Positions 8,048 to 16,056 are shown, counted from the stretch's first letter. The stretch: DNA of 33,026 nucleotides from a bacterium (GCA_030431715.1 JAUIIO010000034.1:1-33026), one strand, 5' to 3'. Made by a program: numbers and translations. Notes: a model not told the origin generated them from the sequence alone.

Positions 8048-9574
8048 GTGTTAGACGCCACACCGCTCCTAAAACTCTACGCTAAGTACAGATATTCAAA
8101 GCTTGAATCACAACATCCTGTAAAGACGCAACAAGACCAGCTCCTCTCTCTAGTAGCAAAAGCTACAAACACAAAATTTGGACGTGATCACTCCTTTGCT
8201 TCAATTAAAACTGTTGAGGACTTTCAAAAGCAGGTGCCTCTTAGAAAGTATGAAAACTTTTGGGAGGAGTACTGGAAAGAACCATATCCAACACTCAGAG
8301 ACGTCACGTGGCCAGGCCTTATCCCGTACTTTCCAGTAAGCTCAGGCACTACCAGTGGGACAAGTAAGTACATACCTTTAACAAAAGAGATGCTACGCTC
8401 AAACACCAAGGCTGGACTAGATGTACTCGTTCACCACATCCACAACAATCCAAAATCAAAAATTCTCGGAGGTCTTAATTTTTTCCTCGGTGGTACTACA
8501 GATTTTAAAGTTGAAGCACCGGGAGTAAAAAGTGGTGACCTGAGTGGCATTGCAGCCGAGGAACTTCCGTGGTGGATACGGCCAAGGTACTTTCCTCCAG
8601 CTGAACTCTCTTCACTTTCTGATTGGGAAGAGAAAATTGAAATTTTCGCACGTGAGAGCCTTAAGAAAGATATTCGAATGCTTGGTGGAGTCCCCTCTTG
8701 GATGCTTATCTTCATTGATAGACTGCATGAACTCAAACCGGAAGCTACGCACCTGCTCAAAAGCTATTTCCCTAACCTTGAGCTTATTATCCATGGCGGC
8801 GTTAATTTCGCGCCCTATTACGATCAGTTTCAGAGCCTCCTTTCCGGGTCTTCTGCGGAACTTCGCGAAGTATACCCAGCGAGCGAAGGCTTTATTGCAA
8901 TAGCAGACAGAGGATACAACGAAGGACTCAGGCTTATCCTTGATAATGGGCTCTTTTTTGAATTCGTTCCCGTTGAGGAGCTTGATAAGGCGAATCCGAC
9001 CAGACACTGGATCGGGAATGTCCAAAAGGATGTTAACTATGCCGTTGTCCTAACTACCTGTGCCGGAGTCTGGAGCTACATCATCGGTGATACCGTACGG
9101 TTTGTGGACACTGAGACTCCACGTATTCTTATTACAGGAAGAACTTCTTATTACCTCTCCGCATTTGGTGAGCACCTCATCGCCGAAGAGATAGAAGATG
9201 CCGTATCTACAGCCGCTCACACTATCAACGCTACGGTATCTGACTATTCTGTCGGCGCTGTTTATCCGAAAGAGAAAGGTGAACTCGGAGGACACCTTTA
9301 TGTAGTTGAGTTCTCAGAGTCTGATATTTCAGCGGAAAAAATCGAAGAGTTCGCATCCTGCGTAGATAAAAAACTGTGTGAGCGCAACGAAGACTACGAA
9401 GCACACCGATCTGAAGGATTTGGCCTTAATGCTCCGCGCATCCACGCAGTACCACCAGGAACATTTGCTGCGTGGATGAAGTCCAGAGGAAAGCTGGGAG
9501 GACAAAACAAAGTCCCACGCCTCATCTCGAATAAGGAGCTTTTTGACAATCTCTGCGAGTTCACCAACGCATAA
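8048..9574 (+). CDS. GH3 auxin-responsive-promoter family acyl-adenylating enzyme
   Basis: The 508-residue protein matches the GH3 family (PF03321) over its whole length. VSSGTTSGTSKYIPLT (97-112) is the phosphate-binding motif; VYPASEGFIAI and the later LILDNGLFFEFVP are the family's second and third conserved blocks; LITGRTSYYLSAFGEHL begins the C-terminal domain. Plant GH3 enzymes activate carboxylates with ATP and join them to amino acids; bacterial members have no agreed substrate. The start is GTG at 8048, supported by a GAGGA ribosome-binding site 6 bases upstream; a nearby ATG at 8035 is out of frame. No signal peptide is present. The gene is followed on the same strand, 98 bases later, by a fatty-acid desaturase, so a lipid acyl substrate is a reasonable but unproven guess. 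Confidence 0.92.
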   Translation: MLDATPLLKLYAKYRYSKLESQHPVKTQQDQLLSLVAKATNTKFGRDHSFASIKTVEDFQKQVPLRKYENFWEEYWKEPYPTLRDVTWPGLIPYFPVSSGTTSGTSKYIPLTKEMLRSNTKAGLDVLVHHIHNNPKSKILGGLNFFLGGTTDFKVEAPGVKSGDLSGIAAEELPWWIRPRYFPPAELSSLSDWEEKIEIFARESLKKDIRMLGGVPSWMLIFIDRLHELKPEATHLLKSYFPNLELIIHGGVNFAPYYDQFQSLLSGSSAELREVYPASEGFIAIADRGYNEGLRLILDNGLFFEFVPVEELDKANPTRHWIGNVQKDVNYAVVLTTCAGVWSYIIGDTVRFVDTETPRILITGRTSYYLSAFGEHLIAEEIEDAVSTAAHTINATVSDYSVGAVYPKEKGELGGHLYVVEFSESDISAEKIEEFASCVDKKLCERNEDYEAHRSEGFGLNAPRIHAVPPGTFAAWMKSRGKLGGQNKVPRLISNKELFDNLCEFTNA

Positions 9575-9672
9575 TCTCTACGTGATATTGGGTATTTATC
9601 CCTACCCCCCATTGCCTACAAAGGCAAAATTAGGGTACAAATATTGGACGTTAAACTTTAAGGACAGTAGAT

Positions 9673-10572
9673 ATGTTTATAGGTGATGCACCTGAAGACG
9701 ATCAGCCAAAGCTGGTCAACGCAGCGAAACAAATTCTTTTCTGGTTTGTGCACTTTGCTTGCATTGCCGTCCTCTGGGTCGGAGTAAGCTGGGTCGCTGT
9801 TGCAGTATGCCTTGCGCTTTATGTTGTAAGAATGTTTGCGATCACTGGTGGATATCACCGCTACTTCTCACACCACTCATTTAAGACAAGTCGCCCATTC
9901 CAGTTTTTCCTCGGATTCCTTGGAGCAACTTCAGCACAGAAAGGGCCAATCTGGTGGGCATCACACCACAGACACCACCATCAGCACTCGGATCAACCGG
10001 AAGACGTTCACTCCCCAATCGTCTCAGGCCTTTACTACGCACACGTTGGTTGGGTCATGAGCTCTGAATTCACACACACAAAAAACGAACTTGTGCGTGA
10101 CCTTTTAAAATTTCCTGAGATCCGATGGCTTGATAGATATCACATTCTTCCACCGTTTCTTCTTGGAGTCTTTACATACTACCTTGGCATGCTCCTTGAA
10201 GTGTACTACCCATCACTGGGAACAAATGCTCTGCAGATGCTCGTATGGGGATTTTTTATCAGCACCGTACTTCTTTACCACGGCACTTTCTGCATCAATT
10301 CCCTAACTCACATATGGGGATCACGCCGGTTTAAAACTACCGATCACAGCAGAAACAACTTCATTACAGCGCTGATTACTCTGGGTGAAGGTTGGCACAA
10401 CAACCATCACCGTTACCCCGGATCAGAGCGTCAGGGATTTTACTGGTGGGAAGTTGATATTACCCATTACATCCTGAAGACGCTCTCGTGGTTCGGCATC
10501 GTATGGGATCTCCGTGTGCCTCCAAAACGTATTTACGAAGAAGCGACACAGACTGCCGACGCCAGCATATAA
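9673..10572 (+). CDS. Membrane fatty acid desaturase (acyl-CoA Delta9 / DesC type)
   Basis: The three histidine boxes of the di-iron desaturases are all present: HRYFSH (62-67), HHRHH (98-102) and HNNHH (242-246, in GEGWHNNHHRYPG). Hydrophobic segments lie before the first box (about 22-55) and between boxes two and three (about 160-205), as expected for the inner-membrane enzyme. The 299-residue length and box spacing fit the stearoyl-CoA desaturase-like branch, which introduces a cis double bond at carbon 9 of acyl chains. AAGGAC about 9 bases before the ATG supports the start. It lies downstream of the GH3 gene on the same strand; a shared transcript is possible, because no convincing terminator lies between them. 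Confidence 0.94.
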   Translation: MFIGDAPEDDQPKLVNAAKQILFWFVHFACIAVLWVGVSWVAVAVCLALYVVRMFAITGGYHRYFSHHSFKTSRPFQFFLGFLGATSAQKGPIWWASHHRHHHQHSDQPEDVHSPIVSGLYYAHVGWVMSSEFTHTKNELVRDLLKFPEIRWLDRYHILPPFLLGVFTYYLGMLLEVYYPSLGTNALQMLVWGFFISTVLLYHGTFCINSLTHIWGSRRFKTTDHSRNNFITALITLGEGWHNNHHRYPGSERQGFYWWEVDITHYILKTLSWFGIVWDLRVPPKRIYEEATQTADASI

Positions 10573-10589
10573 TCGATAAAAAGCTCACC

Positions 10590-10645
10590 AGAAGCAATCA
10601 AACACAATCACAGCTATTCAAACACTGTCTGATCTGATTGTTTCT
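10590..10645 (+). terminator. Possible weak terminator hairpin after the desaturase gene
   Basis: AGAAGCAATCA (10590-10600) can pair with TGATTGTTTCT (10635-10645), 11 pairs including one G-U, across a 34-base loop. The U-tract after it is poor (TTACG), so this may be a weak terminator or just an RNA structure in the 139-base gap before the next gene. Confidence 0.28.
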
Positions 10646-10711
10646 TTACGCTGAATATCTTTTTAGCAAGAATGCATCCTACCAAAGGACACTCTTTACC
10701 TAAGGATATTT

Positions 10712-11398
10712 ATGTTGCGCTACTTACTGCCCCTTCTTTCTTGTTGCATCGCACTAGCCTGCTATGTTCTTCCAGCGTTTTCAGATGCTCCCGAAGGAAA
10801 GCAACAGGGGCTTATCTCCGCAATCGATCTTAAAGACGAAGACAATCCGAACTCGTATAAGCTCGTTCAAGATAGAACAATTAAAAAAGTAGAAGAGCTA
10901 TCAAAGCAGCTGGTAAGAGCATCTGAAGGCTCAACTTCCAAATTTAAGAATTTTGATGGATATGAGTTAAACTACATCGCAGCCTCTTATCTCCACTGCA
11001 GCATTAAAACCGGCGCATGCCCTTTTGTCCTACAATCACTTCTCGAAGCAGATCTTATAAACTCAGCAGTAGATCAGAGCGCGTCATGTCCAAATCTTAA
11101 AGGATTCTGGAAACGCTGGATCTCTAGCGACATGGAAAAACGAATGGGATATGAGCTCGGAGTCGGACAATTCTCAAAGGCTCAGTACTTCAACAAGACA
11201 ACGAGACCAATGTTTCTAAATTGTGAGGACACGATCAAGTCAATCCTTGAGAAGACTCCTTCAACCTCAAAGCTATTTATAGAACGGTACGGAGAGTCCT
11301 CACCACAGAAGAAGTCTGTGGACAAAACGATAAAGCTTCTCAAGCTAATCCAAAAGAAGGTTCCGAATATCTTTTACAAAACAAAAACACAGTCATAG
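10712..11398 (+). CDS. Exported hypothetical protein, 228 residues
   Basis: I do not recognise this family. A Sec signal peptide is clear: MLRYLLPLL, then a hydrophobic core and a small-residue cleavage region near VLPAFSDA (about residues 22-26). The mature part is mixed charged and helical with four cysteines (in LHCSIKTGACPF, ASCPNLKG and LNCEDTIK), which could form two disulfides in the periplasm. AAGG about 9 bases upstream of the ATG at 10712 supports the start. The gene is on the same strand as the desaturase but separated by 139 bases, and converges on the membrane-protein gene ending at 11430. It lacks a lipobox. A periplasmic location is inferred. Confidence 0.72.
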   Translation: MLRYLLPLLSCCIALACYVLPAFSDAPEGKQQGLISAIDLKDEDNPNSYKLVQDRTIKKVEELSKQLVRASEGSTSKFKNFDGYELNYIAASYLHCSIKTGACPFVLQSLLEADLINSAVDQSASCPNLKGFWKRWISSDMEKRMGYELGVGQFSKAQYFNKTTRPMFLNCEDTIKSILEKTPSTSKLFIERYGESSPQKKSVDKTIKLLKLIQKKVPNIFYKTKTQS

Positions 11399-11429
11399 GA
11401 AGAGCTTACAAATCGCTCATATTTGATTC

Positions 11430-12359
11430 CTAAGCGGTACAGCCCCGTAAGTCTCTATACCAACATGCTATTGGAACGGCGCTGGCAACAACCGCTTCGA
11501 CAAACACTCGTGGCTCATAAGCATTCCCAAAAACAAATGCCATGAGATAAAGCCCAAGAGAAACGTATACCAACCCCTTTAAACCATCATTAGATCTCCA
11601 AAGGCCGACAAAGATCCAATAGAGCGGCACTGGTAACGCCACAAGAGCAAAGAGAAGAGGCTGTTCCACCATGAACTGAGCATTTGCACTCAGACGATTG
11701 GAGTAATCAAGAAGTGATACGACCTCTCCCGTGCCTCGTGGTGCTACCTGCGTTTGCACAAAATATTCAATAAGTAGACTTACGAGCAGGAGAAGTCCAG
11801 TTACGAGAGTGCGTTTTAAAAGAGGGACAGTTGCAATACCAAAATAAATGAGTGGAAGAAGGGCTGCTGTCTCCCTATTTAAAATCGCAACGGGCAACAA
11901 GATCATAAAAAGCAGGTACCTACCTTGCTGCACAAGCAGGATAGATAGCAGGACAAAGGTTGCGGACGGAACATCCCACGGGTAGTAAATCCTTAATGTT
12001 GAAAGACCTGCATAAAGAAGAGCTATATAGACACCGATCACACATCTTGCAACAAGTGAAGCTCGTGATGAAAAGGAATAGCGTGACAATATCTGAGAGA
12101 AGAGCGCGAAAAGTGCAAACGACGAGAGGAAATCGGTCAGGAGAAATACTACCTGTGGATCAATGCCTGTAGCTATCTCAATGAGCCTTCCGACCCCCGG
12201 TAGAAGTACCCTAGAAGCAAAAGGCATAGGGGCCTGAAATGAGACCATATCCTCAATTGTTACGTGAACATATTCATAACAAAAGAGATACCTCCAGAAG
12301 GCTAAAAACAGCGAGAGAGAGATATTCTGTAGTATTTGCTGATATTTCGTATCAATCAT
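11430..12359 (-). CDS. Polytopic membrane protein of unknown function
   Basis: The 309-residue protein has about eight hydrophobic segments. Short conserved-looking pieces are MPFASRVLLPGV after the first loop, YYPWDVPSATFVLL in the middle and ILNRETAALLPLIY further on. The trio (F/Y)R-L-P, PWD-(L/V)-P and NRET recurs in uncharacterised bacterial membrane proteins, some annotated as glycosyltransferase-like, but I cannot assign a reaction. The ATG at 12359 is followed by a short N-terminal cytoplasmic stretch. The gene is divergent from the small gene at 12427 and converges on the exported protein ending at 11398. A role in envelope glycan synthesis is only a guess. Confidence 0.65.
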   Translation of the reverse strand: MIDTKYQQILQNISLSLFLAFWRYLFCYEYVHVTIEDMVSFQAPMPFASRVLLPGVGRLIEIATGIDPQVVFLLTDFLSSFALFALFSQILSRYSFSSRASLVARCVIGVYIALLYAGLSTLRIYYPWDVPSATFVLLSILLVQQGRYLLFMILLPVAILNRETAALLPLIYFGIATVPLLKRTLVTGLLLLVSLLIEYFVQTQVAPRGTGEVVSLLDYSNRLSANAQFMVEQPLLFALVALPVPLYWIFVGLWRSNDGLKGLVYVSLGLYLMAFVFGNAYEPRVFVEAVVASAVPIACWYRDLRGCTA

Positions 12360-12426
12360 GAATTCAAGCTGAAGCAGGATGGCAACTAGTACAGATTATT
12401 CCTACGGGTACAATTAGAGCAAGGCA

Positions 12427-12795
12427 ATGTTTTTAAAGAGTCAGAGGGGCGCAGATACATTTATTCAGTTTGGTTTTCAGAACCGAGCGCAGCCGTCTCA
12501 TGAAGACAAGCGATCGCTCATCATCGTACTTTGCGTACTTACAATCATCATCATCTTATCGGCATATAGCAGCCTCTTTATTGCCGATTCAACCACAAGA
12601 AGCATTGTTGAAGAGGGATTTACAGAGAGCCATTATATTGCTGAAGCAGAGCTAACGTCACGTCCCCTACAGCTATGGAATTGCCTCGGAAACTACACCA
12701 CAGATCCAGAGGGAAATGCCATCTGTATCAGCATTTCGCCGGAACAGAGAACCGACTCATATGGCGAAAAATACATAACATCTTCATCATTCTAA
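12427..12795 (+). CDS. Small single-pass membrane protein, 122 residues
   Basis: I do not recognise it. A strongly hydrophobic, Ile-rich segment (SLIIVLCVLTIIIILSAYSS, about residues 30-49) is preceded by a charged N-terminus (EDKR) and followed by an outer part of about 70 residues with two cysteines (WNCLGNY and AICISI). This predicts a cytoplasmic N-terminus with the C-terminal domain in the periplasm, possibly with one disulfide. AAGG about 4 bases before the ATG is close but usable. The gene is the first of three small same-strand genes up to 14029. Its position and length give no functional clue. Confidence 0.55.
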   Translation: MFLKSQRGADTFIQFGFQNRAQPSHEDKRSLIIVLCVLTIIIILSAYSSLFIADSTTRSIVEEGFTESHYIAEAELTSRPLQLWNCLGNYTTDPEGNAICISISPEQRTDSYGEKYITSSSF

Positions 12796-12889
12796 TAGCT
12801 TAGAGACGCTCTTTCCCCCCATATCCAGAACCCTTTTCACTCTGAGATGCCTCTAAAGAGGTAGTACTTTTAATACCCAAGTGTGTCCT

Positions 12890-13210
12890 ATGAAGAACGA
12901 AATTAACGAACTAGCACGCCCTCTCATTGAACGAGCAATTACTGAATACGCTGGAATCTTTAAGGGGATAGCAGAGGAAGATGCCCACGAAGCGGCAGCA
13001 CGCCTTGAGCGCCTCAGAGAACTGGACAAAGACGCATCGGAATCGCTCACGAAAGAAGCCTACCTATACTACGAGCAACAACGGAATACGCTCATTAAGC
13101 GATTTGGAGAGAAGCTCATCGTCAAACTCGAAGACCAACTTCAAGGAGACATGATCGAATCTGCCCGTTCACTTGTACAGCAAATTGAAACGGTACGAAC
13201 AAAGAAGTAA
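12890..13210 (+). CDS. Small helical hypothetical protein, 106 residues
   Basis: The protein is almost wholly helical and highly charged (ELARPLIERAITEY, EAAARLERLRELDKD, YYEQQRNTLIKRFGEKL), with no signal peptide or membrane segment. I preferred the ATG at 12890 over the in-frame GTG at 12881, because the GTG would add only Met-Cys-Pro; neither has a good ribosome-binding site. It lies between two other small genes on the same strand, 94 bases after one and 66 before the next. The heptad-like pattern suggests a coiled-coil or helical bundle. No function is proposed. Confidence 0.6.
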   Translation: MKNEINELARPLIERAITEYAGIFKGIAEEDAHEAAARLERLRELDKDASESLTKEAYLYYEQQRNTLIKRFGEKLIVKLEDQLQGDMIESARSLVQQIETVRTKK

Positions 13211-13276
13211 AGAGCCTCTTGTTCTCTTGCTGCTCTCCGTACAGACTTGTATGCTAAAAATAATGCACGGAAAATT

Positions 13277-14029
13277 ATGAGCGAAGATATTAAAAATACA
13301 CAAAAACAACAGCTTCAAAAACTCTTGCGTGAATATGACGCCAACAAAGGCATGGCTGGATTCATCTGCAGCCGGCCAGTTGAGTTACTTCCAGAGGAAG
13401 AGCAGGAGCGAATGCTACAGGGGTTTTGTACAAAGGAAAACTTAGATACTCTCCTTCGCTCCATCGATCATTTAGAGCGAGGTAAGGCTCTTGAGCTTAC
13501 TGACGTTGAAGAGCAAAAGATTAATACTGCTATCCCAACTCTTAAATCACTGACAGAGACTCTCTCCTTGTATCTAAAATCTGAGATCGACATGTCTGAG
13601 CTTCAGCAACGTTTTCGCACAACGCTCAAAAAGCCGATACCTCAGGATCAAAGTGAGCTCATTGATGCTCTTTCACTTCTGATTCAGACCGTCGATTTCC
13701 TCTCAAAGGAACCAGTAGGCTCAAAAGATAGCTGGGAGGTCCTCATAGATTCATCGCAGATGTATGAGGCTCTGGAGCGAATTATCGAGATCTGTAAAGC
13801 CATTCAAGCTGGCGTCTCCTCAGGCTTTGCCGAAGTAAGCGGCCAGAGACATGCTCTCGATAAGACACTCGAGGTATGCACAACTCACATGCAGACCCTC
13901 GAAGAACATTTCAAAGAAAAAAAGGCAGCTATCGAGCTCCAAGAGCTCTTTCGTATCGTCTCTGAGGATATTAATCAGATATGGCTCGGAGAAGAAGACG
14001 ACGAAGAGGAGCCTGAAGCGCAGGCGTGA
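13277..14029 (+). CDS. Acidic helical hypothetical protein, 250 residues
   Basis: No family is recognised. The protein is predicted to be almost all helix, with long amphipathic stretches (QKQQLQKLLREYD; ELTDVEEQKINTAIPTLKSLTETL; the segment around HMQTLEEHFKEKKAAIELQELF) and a strongly acidic tail, EEDDEEEPEAQA. There is no signal peptide. A TTG at 13247 could add ten residues, but the ATG at 13277 is the more natural start. It follows the small helical gene on the same strand, and the two may be co-transcribed and cooperate. The composition is that of a cytoplasmic structural or adaptor protein. Downstream lies a 0.6 kb gap with repeats. Confidence 0.62.
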   Translation: MSEDIKNTQKQQLQKLLREYDANKGMAGFICSRPVELLPEEEQERMLQGFCTKENLDTLLRSIDHLERGKALELTDVEEQKINTAIPTLKSLTETLSLYLKSEIDMSELQQRFRTTLKKPIPQDQSELIDALSLLIQTVDFLSKEPVGSKDSWEVLIDSSQMYEALERIIEICKAIQAGVSSGFAEVSGQRHALDKTLEVCTTHMQTLEEHFKEKKAAIELQELFRIVSEDINQIWLGEEDDEEEPEAQA

Positions 14030-14045
14030 GCTGAACCTTATGCTA

Positions 14046-14339
14046 CTAGCGCGGTATTGAAATAGTTAAACTATAGAGCTTGCCGACGTTATATTTATCG
14101 TGACCAAAATCCATATCCAATCCCAGACGATCTACTTCAGCTTGAAGAGCACCAAAGATCTCTGGCTTTAAATCTTCATAATTGGGCTCAAACCAATTAC
14201 TAGACAAATCTCTACTCATCTTCTCAGAACCAAATGTATAATTGATAAATGGAACTGCTTTTGACAGCATCCCGCAATACACGCCCATCGAGCTGCTCAC
14301 TAGGCATAGGAATATCCCCTCAAAAATTGGTCTGAATTG
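14046..14339 (-). pseudogene. Probable decayed gene fragment (C-terminal remnant)
   Basis: The minus-strand frame is open from an in-frame stop just above 14339 down to the stop at 14046. It reads as good protein (IFEGIFLCLVSSSMGVYCGM, then LSKAVPFINYTFGSE and NWFEPNYEDLKPEIFGAL), but there is no ribosome-binding site and no sensible start; the best in-frame starts are GTG 14300 and ATG 14288. The SSSMGVYCGMLSKAVPFINY stretch resembles the C-terminal nucleotide-sugar side of GT-B glycosyltransferases or capsule enzymes (Ser-Ser-x-x-x-x-(A/G)-x-x-x-x-K-(A/P)-V). The upstream side breaks off about 70 bases from the repeats at 14411. I read it as the tail of a gene whose front was lost. A short real gene is the alternative. 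Confidence 0.4.
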
Positions 14340-14410
14340 TTATGCGGCTACAGATAATTCTGTTTCATAGGCAAGCTTGTGTCTAAGAATACTAGTGAGG
14401 AGAGAGAGGT

Positions 14411-14482
14411 TTAACCGCAAAGGACGCTAAGAGCGCAAAGGGGGTTTTGGAGCAGGTTCAGGTCAAGGTTAAGGTGCAGGTG
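14411..14482. repeat. CGCAAAG repeat and GGTNNA hexamer tract
   Basis: CCGCAAAGG and GCGCAAAGG (14415-14441) flank ACGCTAAGA, the pattern of a dispersed repeat (CGCAAAG units) that I recall from many bacterial intergenic regions. Next comes a tract of GGTTCA, GGTCAA, GGTTAA, GGTGCA and GGTG units (14455-14482). The rest of the gap up to 14562 shows no gene. Confidence 0.55.
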
Positions 14483-14557
14483 TTGAATCGACACGCGAGG
14501 GCAAAGCCGAGCCGTCTCACCTCCTCCCCTTCTCTACGTGAGAAAGCATGACCCGGC

Positions 14558-14638
14558 AAAAAGCGTTGTAGAGAGATACCCCTCGCGCGCAGTTCCCGAA
14601 GGGCTGTTTGAAGCACGAGGGGTATCTCTCTACAACGC
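14558..14638 (-). terminator. Hairpin element, copy 2; likely Rho-independent terminator of the kinase-receiver gene
   Basis: A perfect 23-base inverted repeat (14563-14585 against 14616-14638; outer end GCGTTGTAG) encloses a 30-base loop (14586-14615) identical to the loop of copy 1 at 7914-7943. Read on the minus strand, the stem starts 23 bases after the kinase stop codon and is followed at once by five U (14558-14562), the classic terminator layout, though with a very long stem and structured loop. On this strand the loop apex reads CCCUUCGGG, which can form a C(UUCG)G tetraloop. Copy 1 has no such U-run, so termination is probably not the general purpose of the element. Confidence 0.68.
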
Positions 14639-14660
14639 CCTCCGCCTAAACAATCTCTCA

Positions 14661-15950
14661 CTAAGCCTTCTGTTCAAGTACTTTTTGAATTTCAAAGAGC
14701 CACTCATCAGGCTTTTTATGTTTACTAATCCAGCCGTCGGCCATGTTTTCTTTGCTTTTCTTTTCTAGCTCGCGCTCGGGGATGTTTGAGAAGAGTACTA
14801 CTTTAAGATCTTTCATGGATTTTTTGAGCAATCGACACACTTTCGTCCCCGGCATGCCCGGCATTTGAACATCACTGACGAGAAGATCGATATTGTGCTC
14901 AAAGAGATATCCATGGATGGCAGAACAATCTACGGCAGTAAAAACCTCATACCCTTCTTTTTCGAGGATATGCTCAAGGATGTGAAGGATCATTTCATTA
15001 TCATCAAGACAGAGAATTTTCGTTTTCTTTTTCTCTTCCTGTACAACGTGCTTCTTTATAGGTGAGGATGCTTTCTTTGTCTCAGCTTTTGGAGCTTCCT
15101 TCTTTCGAATACCATCTTTCTTGTATAGCTGAAGCGCCTCTTCACATGCGGCTTTGAAATCATCAGCGCTCTTAAATCGATTTTCTCTCTTCTTCTCTAT
15201 AGATTTCAGCACCATTTTTTCGATATCAGGAGAGATTCCATATCGCTCTGCAAATGGAGCTGGTGGTTGTGTTACATGCATTAGCAGCGTTTTCACAACG
15301 CTTTCGTCATCAAATGGAACAGCACCGGTGAGGAGCTCGTAGAGCACAATACCGGTTGAATAGATATCAGTTCGCCAATCTAGATTTGTATCGCCGGCCG
15401 CTTGTTCTGGAGACATATAGAGTGGTGTACCTACGATCTCATCTGAAGAATTTTCGACAATCTGTTTTTTGACAACCGCAGTACCGAAGTCAAGAATTCG
15501 TACTCGCTCTCCGCCACTTTCAGGTTCTTCAATTAAAATATTGTCAGGTTTGATGTCGCGGTGAATTATCTTTTCACGATGAGCAGCTGAGAGGACATCA
15601 AGTATCTGGACGACAACTTCAAGTGCTCCGCGAACAGAATACGGACCATCTCGGGTTAATACTTCGTTTAGTGGAGTACCGTCACAGTAATCCATTGCAA
15701 GGTAGTAGAGTCCATCATCTGTTTTCCCGAAGTCTCTAAGCTGCGTTGTTCCAGGGTGATGAAAGTTTAAAAGTAGACCAGCCTCTTGCTTAAAGCTTTC
15801 TATGAAACGCTGATCTTCGGAAAGATCTCGGTTAAGAAGTTTTAGAGCGTAATTCACGTCAAGATCTAGGTGTCTTACGAGATACACAACGCCGGTTCCA
15901 CCGCTGCCGAGTTCGGTGATAACCTCATACTTATTAGCGATAATCCCCAT
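14661..15950 (-). CDS. Ser/Thr protein kinase fused to a C-terminal response-regulator receiver domain
   Basis: Residues 1-275 form a complete Hanks-type kinase: glycine loop GSGGTG (15-20), ATP lysine in YALKLL (Lys37), catalytic HRDIKPDN (130-137), DFG (154-156), and the GTPLYMSPEQ activation end (174-183). A Lys-rich, probably flexible linker covers 280-310. Residues 310-429 form a CheY-like receiver with the acidic pair Asp316-Asp317, phospho-acceptor Asp360 in VSDVQMPG, Ser388 and Lys410. There is no membrane segment, so the enzyme is soluble. It could couple a two-component phosphorelay input to Ser/Thr phosphorylation, or the reverse. AGGGGA close to the ATG at 15950 supports the start. 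The FlgM-like gene lies upstream on the same strand, with a structured leader between them. The partner histidine kinase is not in the window. Confidence 0.93.
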   Translation of the reverse strand: MGIIANKYEVITELGSGGTGVVYLVRHLDLDVNYALKLLNRDLSEDQRFIESFKQEAGLLLNFHHPGTTQLRDFGKTDDGLYYLAMDYCDGTPLNEVLTRDGPYSVRGALEVVVQILDVLSAAHREKIIHRDIKPDNILIEEPESGGERVRILDFGTAVVKKQIVENSSDEIVGTPLYMSPEQAAGDTNLDWRTDIYSTGIVLYELLTGAVPFDDESVVKTLLMHVTQPPAPFAERYGISPDIEKMVLKSIEKKRENRFKSADDFKAACEEALQLYKKDGIRKKEAPKAETKKASSPIKKHVVQEEKKKTKILCLDDNEMILHILEHILEKEGYEVFTAVDCSAIHGYLFEHNIDLLVSDVQMPGMPGTKVCRLLKKSMKDLKVVLFSNIPERELEKKSKENMADGWISKHKKPDEWLFEIQKVLEQKA

Positions 15951-15997
15951 ATTCCCCTGAAAAAGACTAGATTGCTCCTATGAGAGATGTCGGCAAC

Positions 15998-16056
15998 TCT
16001 CCTCGGGAGGTTTAGCCAATCTGGTGCCAGATTGCGTTCTGGCAGAGATGCGGCTA
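15998..16056 (-). promoter_or_regulatory. Structured RNA leader with competing hairpins before the kinase gene
   Basis: In the 131 bases between the FlgM-like stop and the kinase start, several helices can form. TAGCC/GGCTA (16013-16017 with 16052-16056) closes a domain holding a 7-pair hairpin TGCCAGA/TCTGGCA (16025-16031 with 16038-16044). A second hairpin, CAATCTGG/CCAGATTG (16017-16024 with 16027-16034), uses the same bases and excludes the first. A small CTCC/GGAG stem (15999-16009) follows. Mutually exclusive hairpins in a leader suggest attenuation or a ligand switch, but no known riboswitch class is recognised. Confidence 0.33.

Noticed and set aside
9600..9635. Terminator after the GH3 gene
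   Set aside because: TTGCCT/AGGCAA with a 4-base loop (9612-9627) is a short stem without a U-run, so it is too weak to call.
7889..14638. CRISPR array or attC cassette sites
   Set aside because: Only two copies of the shared core occur, 6.7 kb apart, without spacers, and the stems differ. No integrase or Cas gene is present.
14458..14661. Minus-strand open frame of 67 codons running through hairpin copy 2
   Set aside because: It is formed by the inverted repeat and adjacent repeats, has no ribosome-binding site, and its protein is Arg/Leu-rich nonsense. The hairpin explains it.
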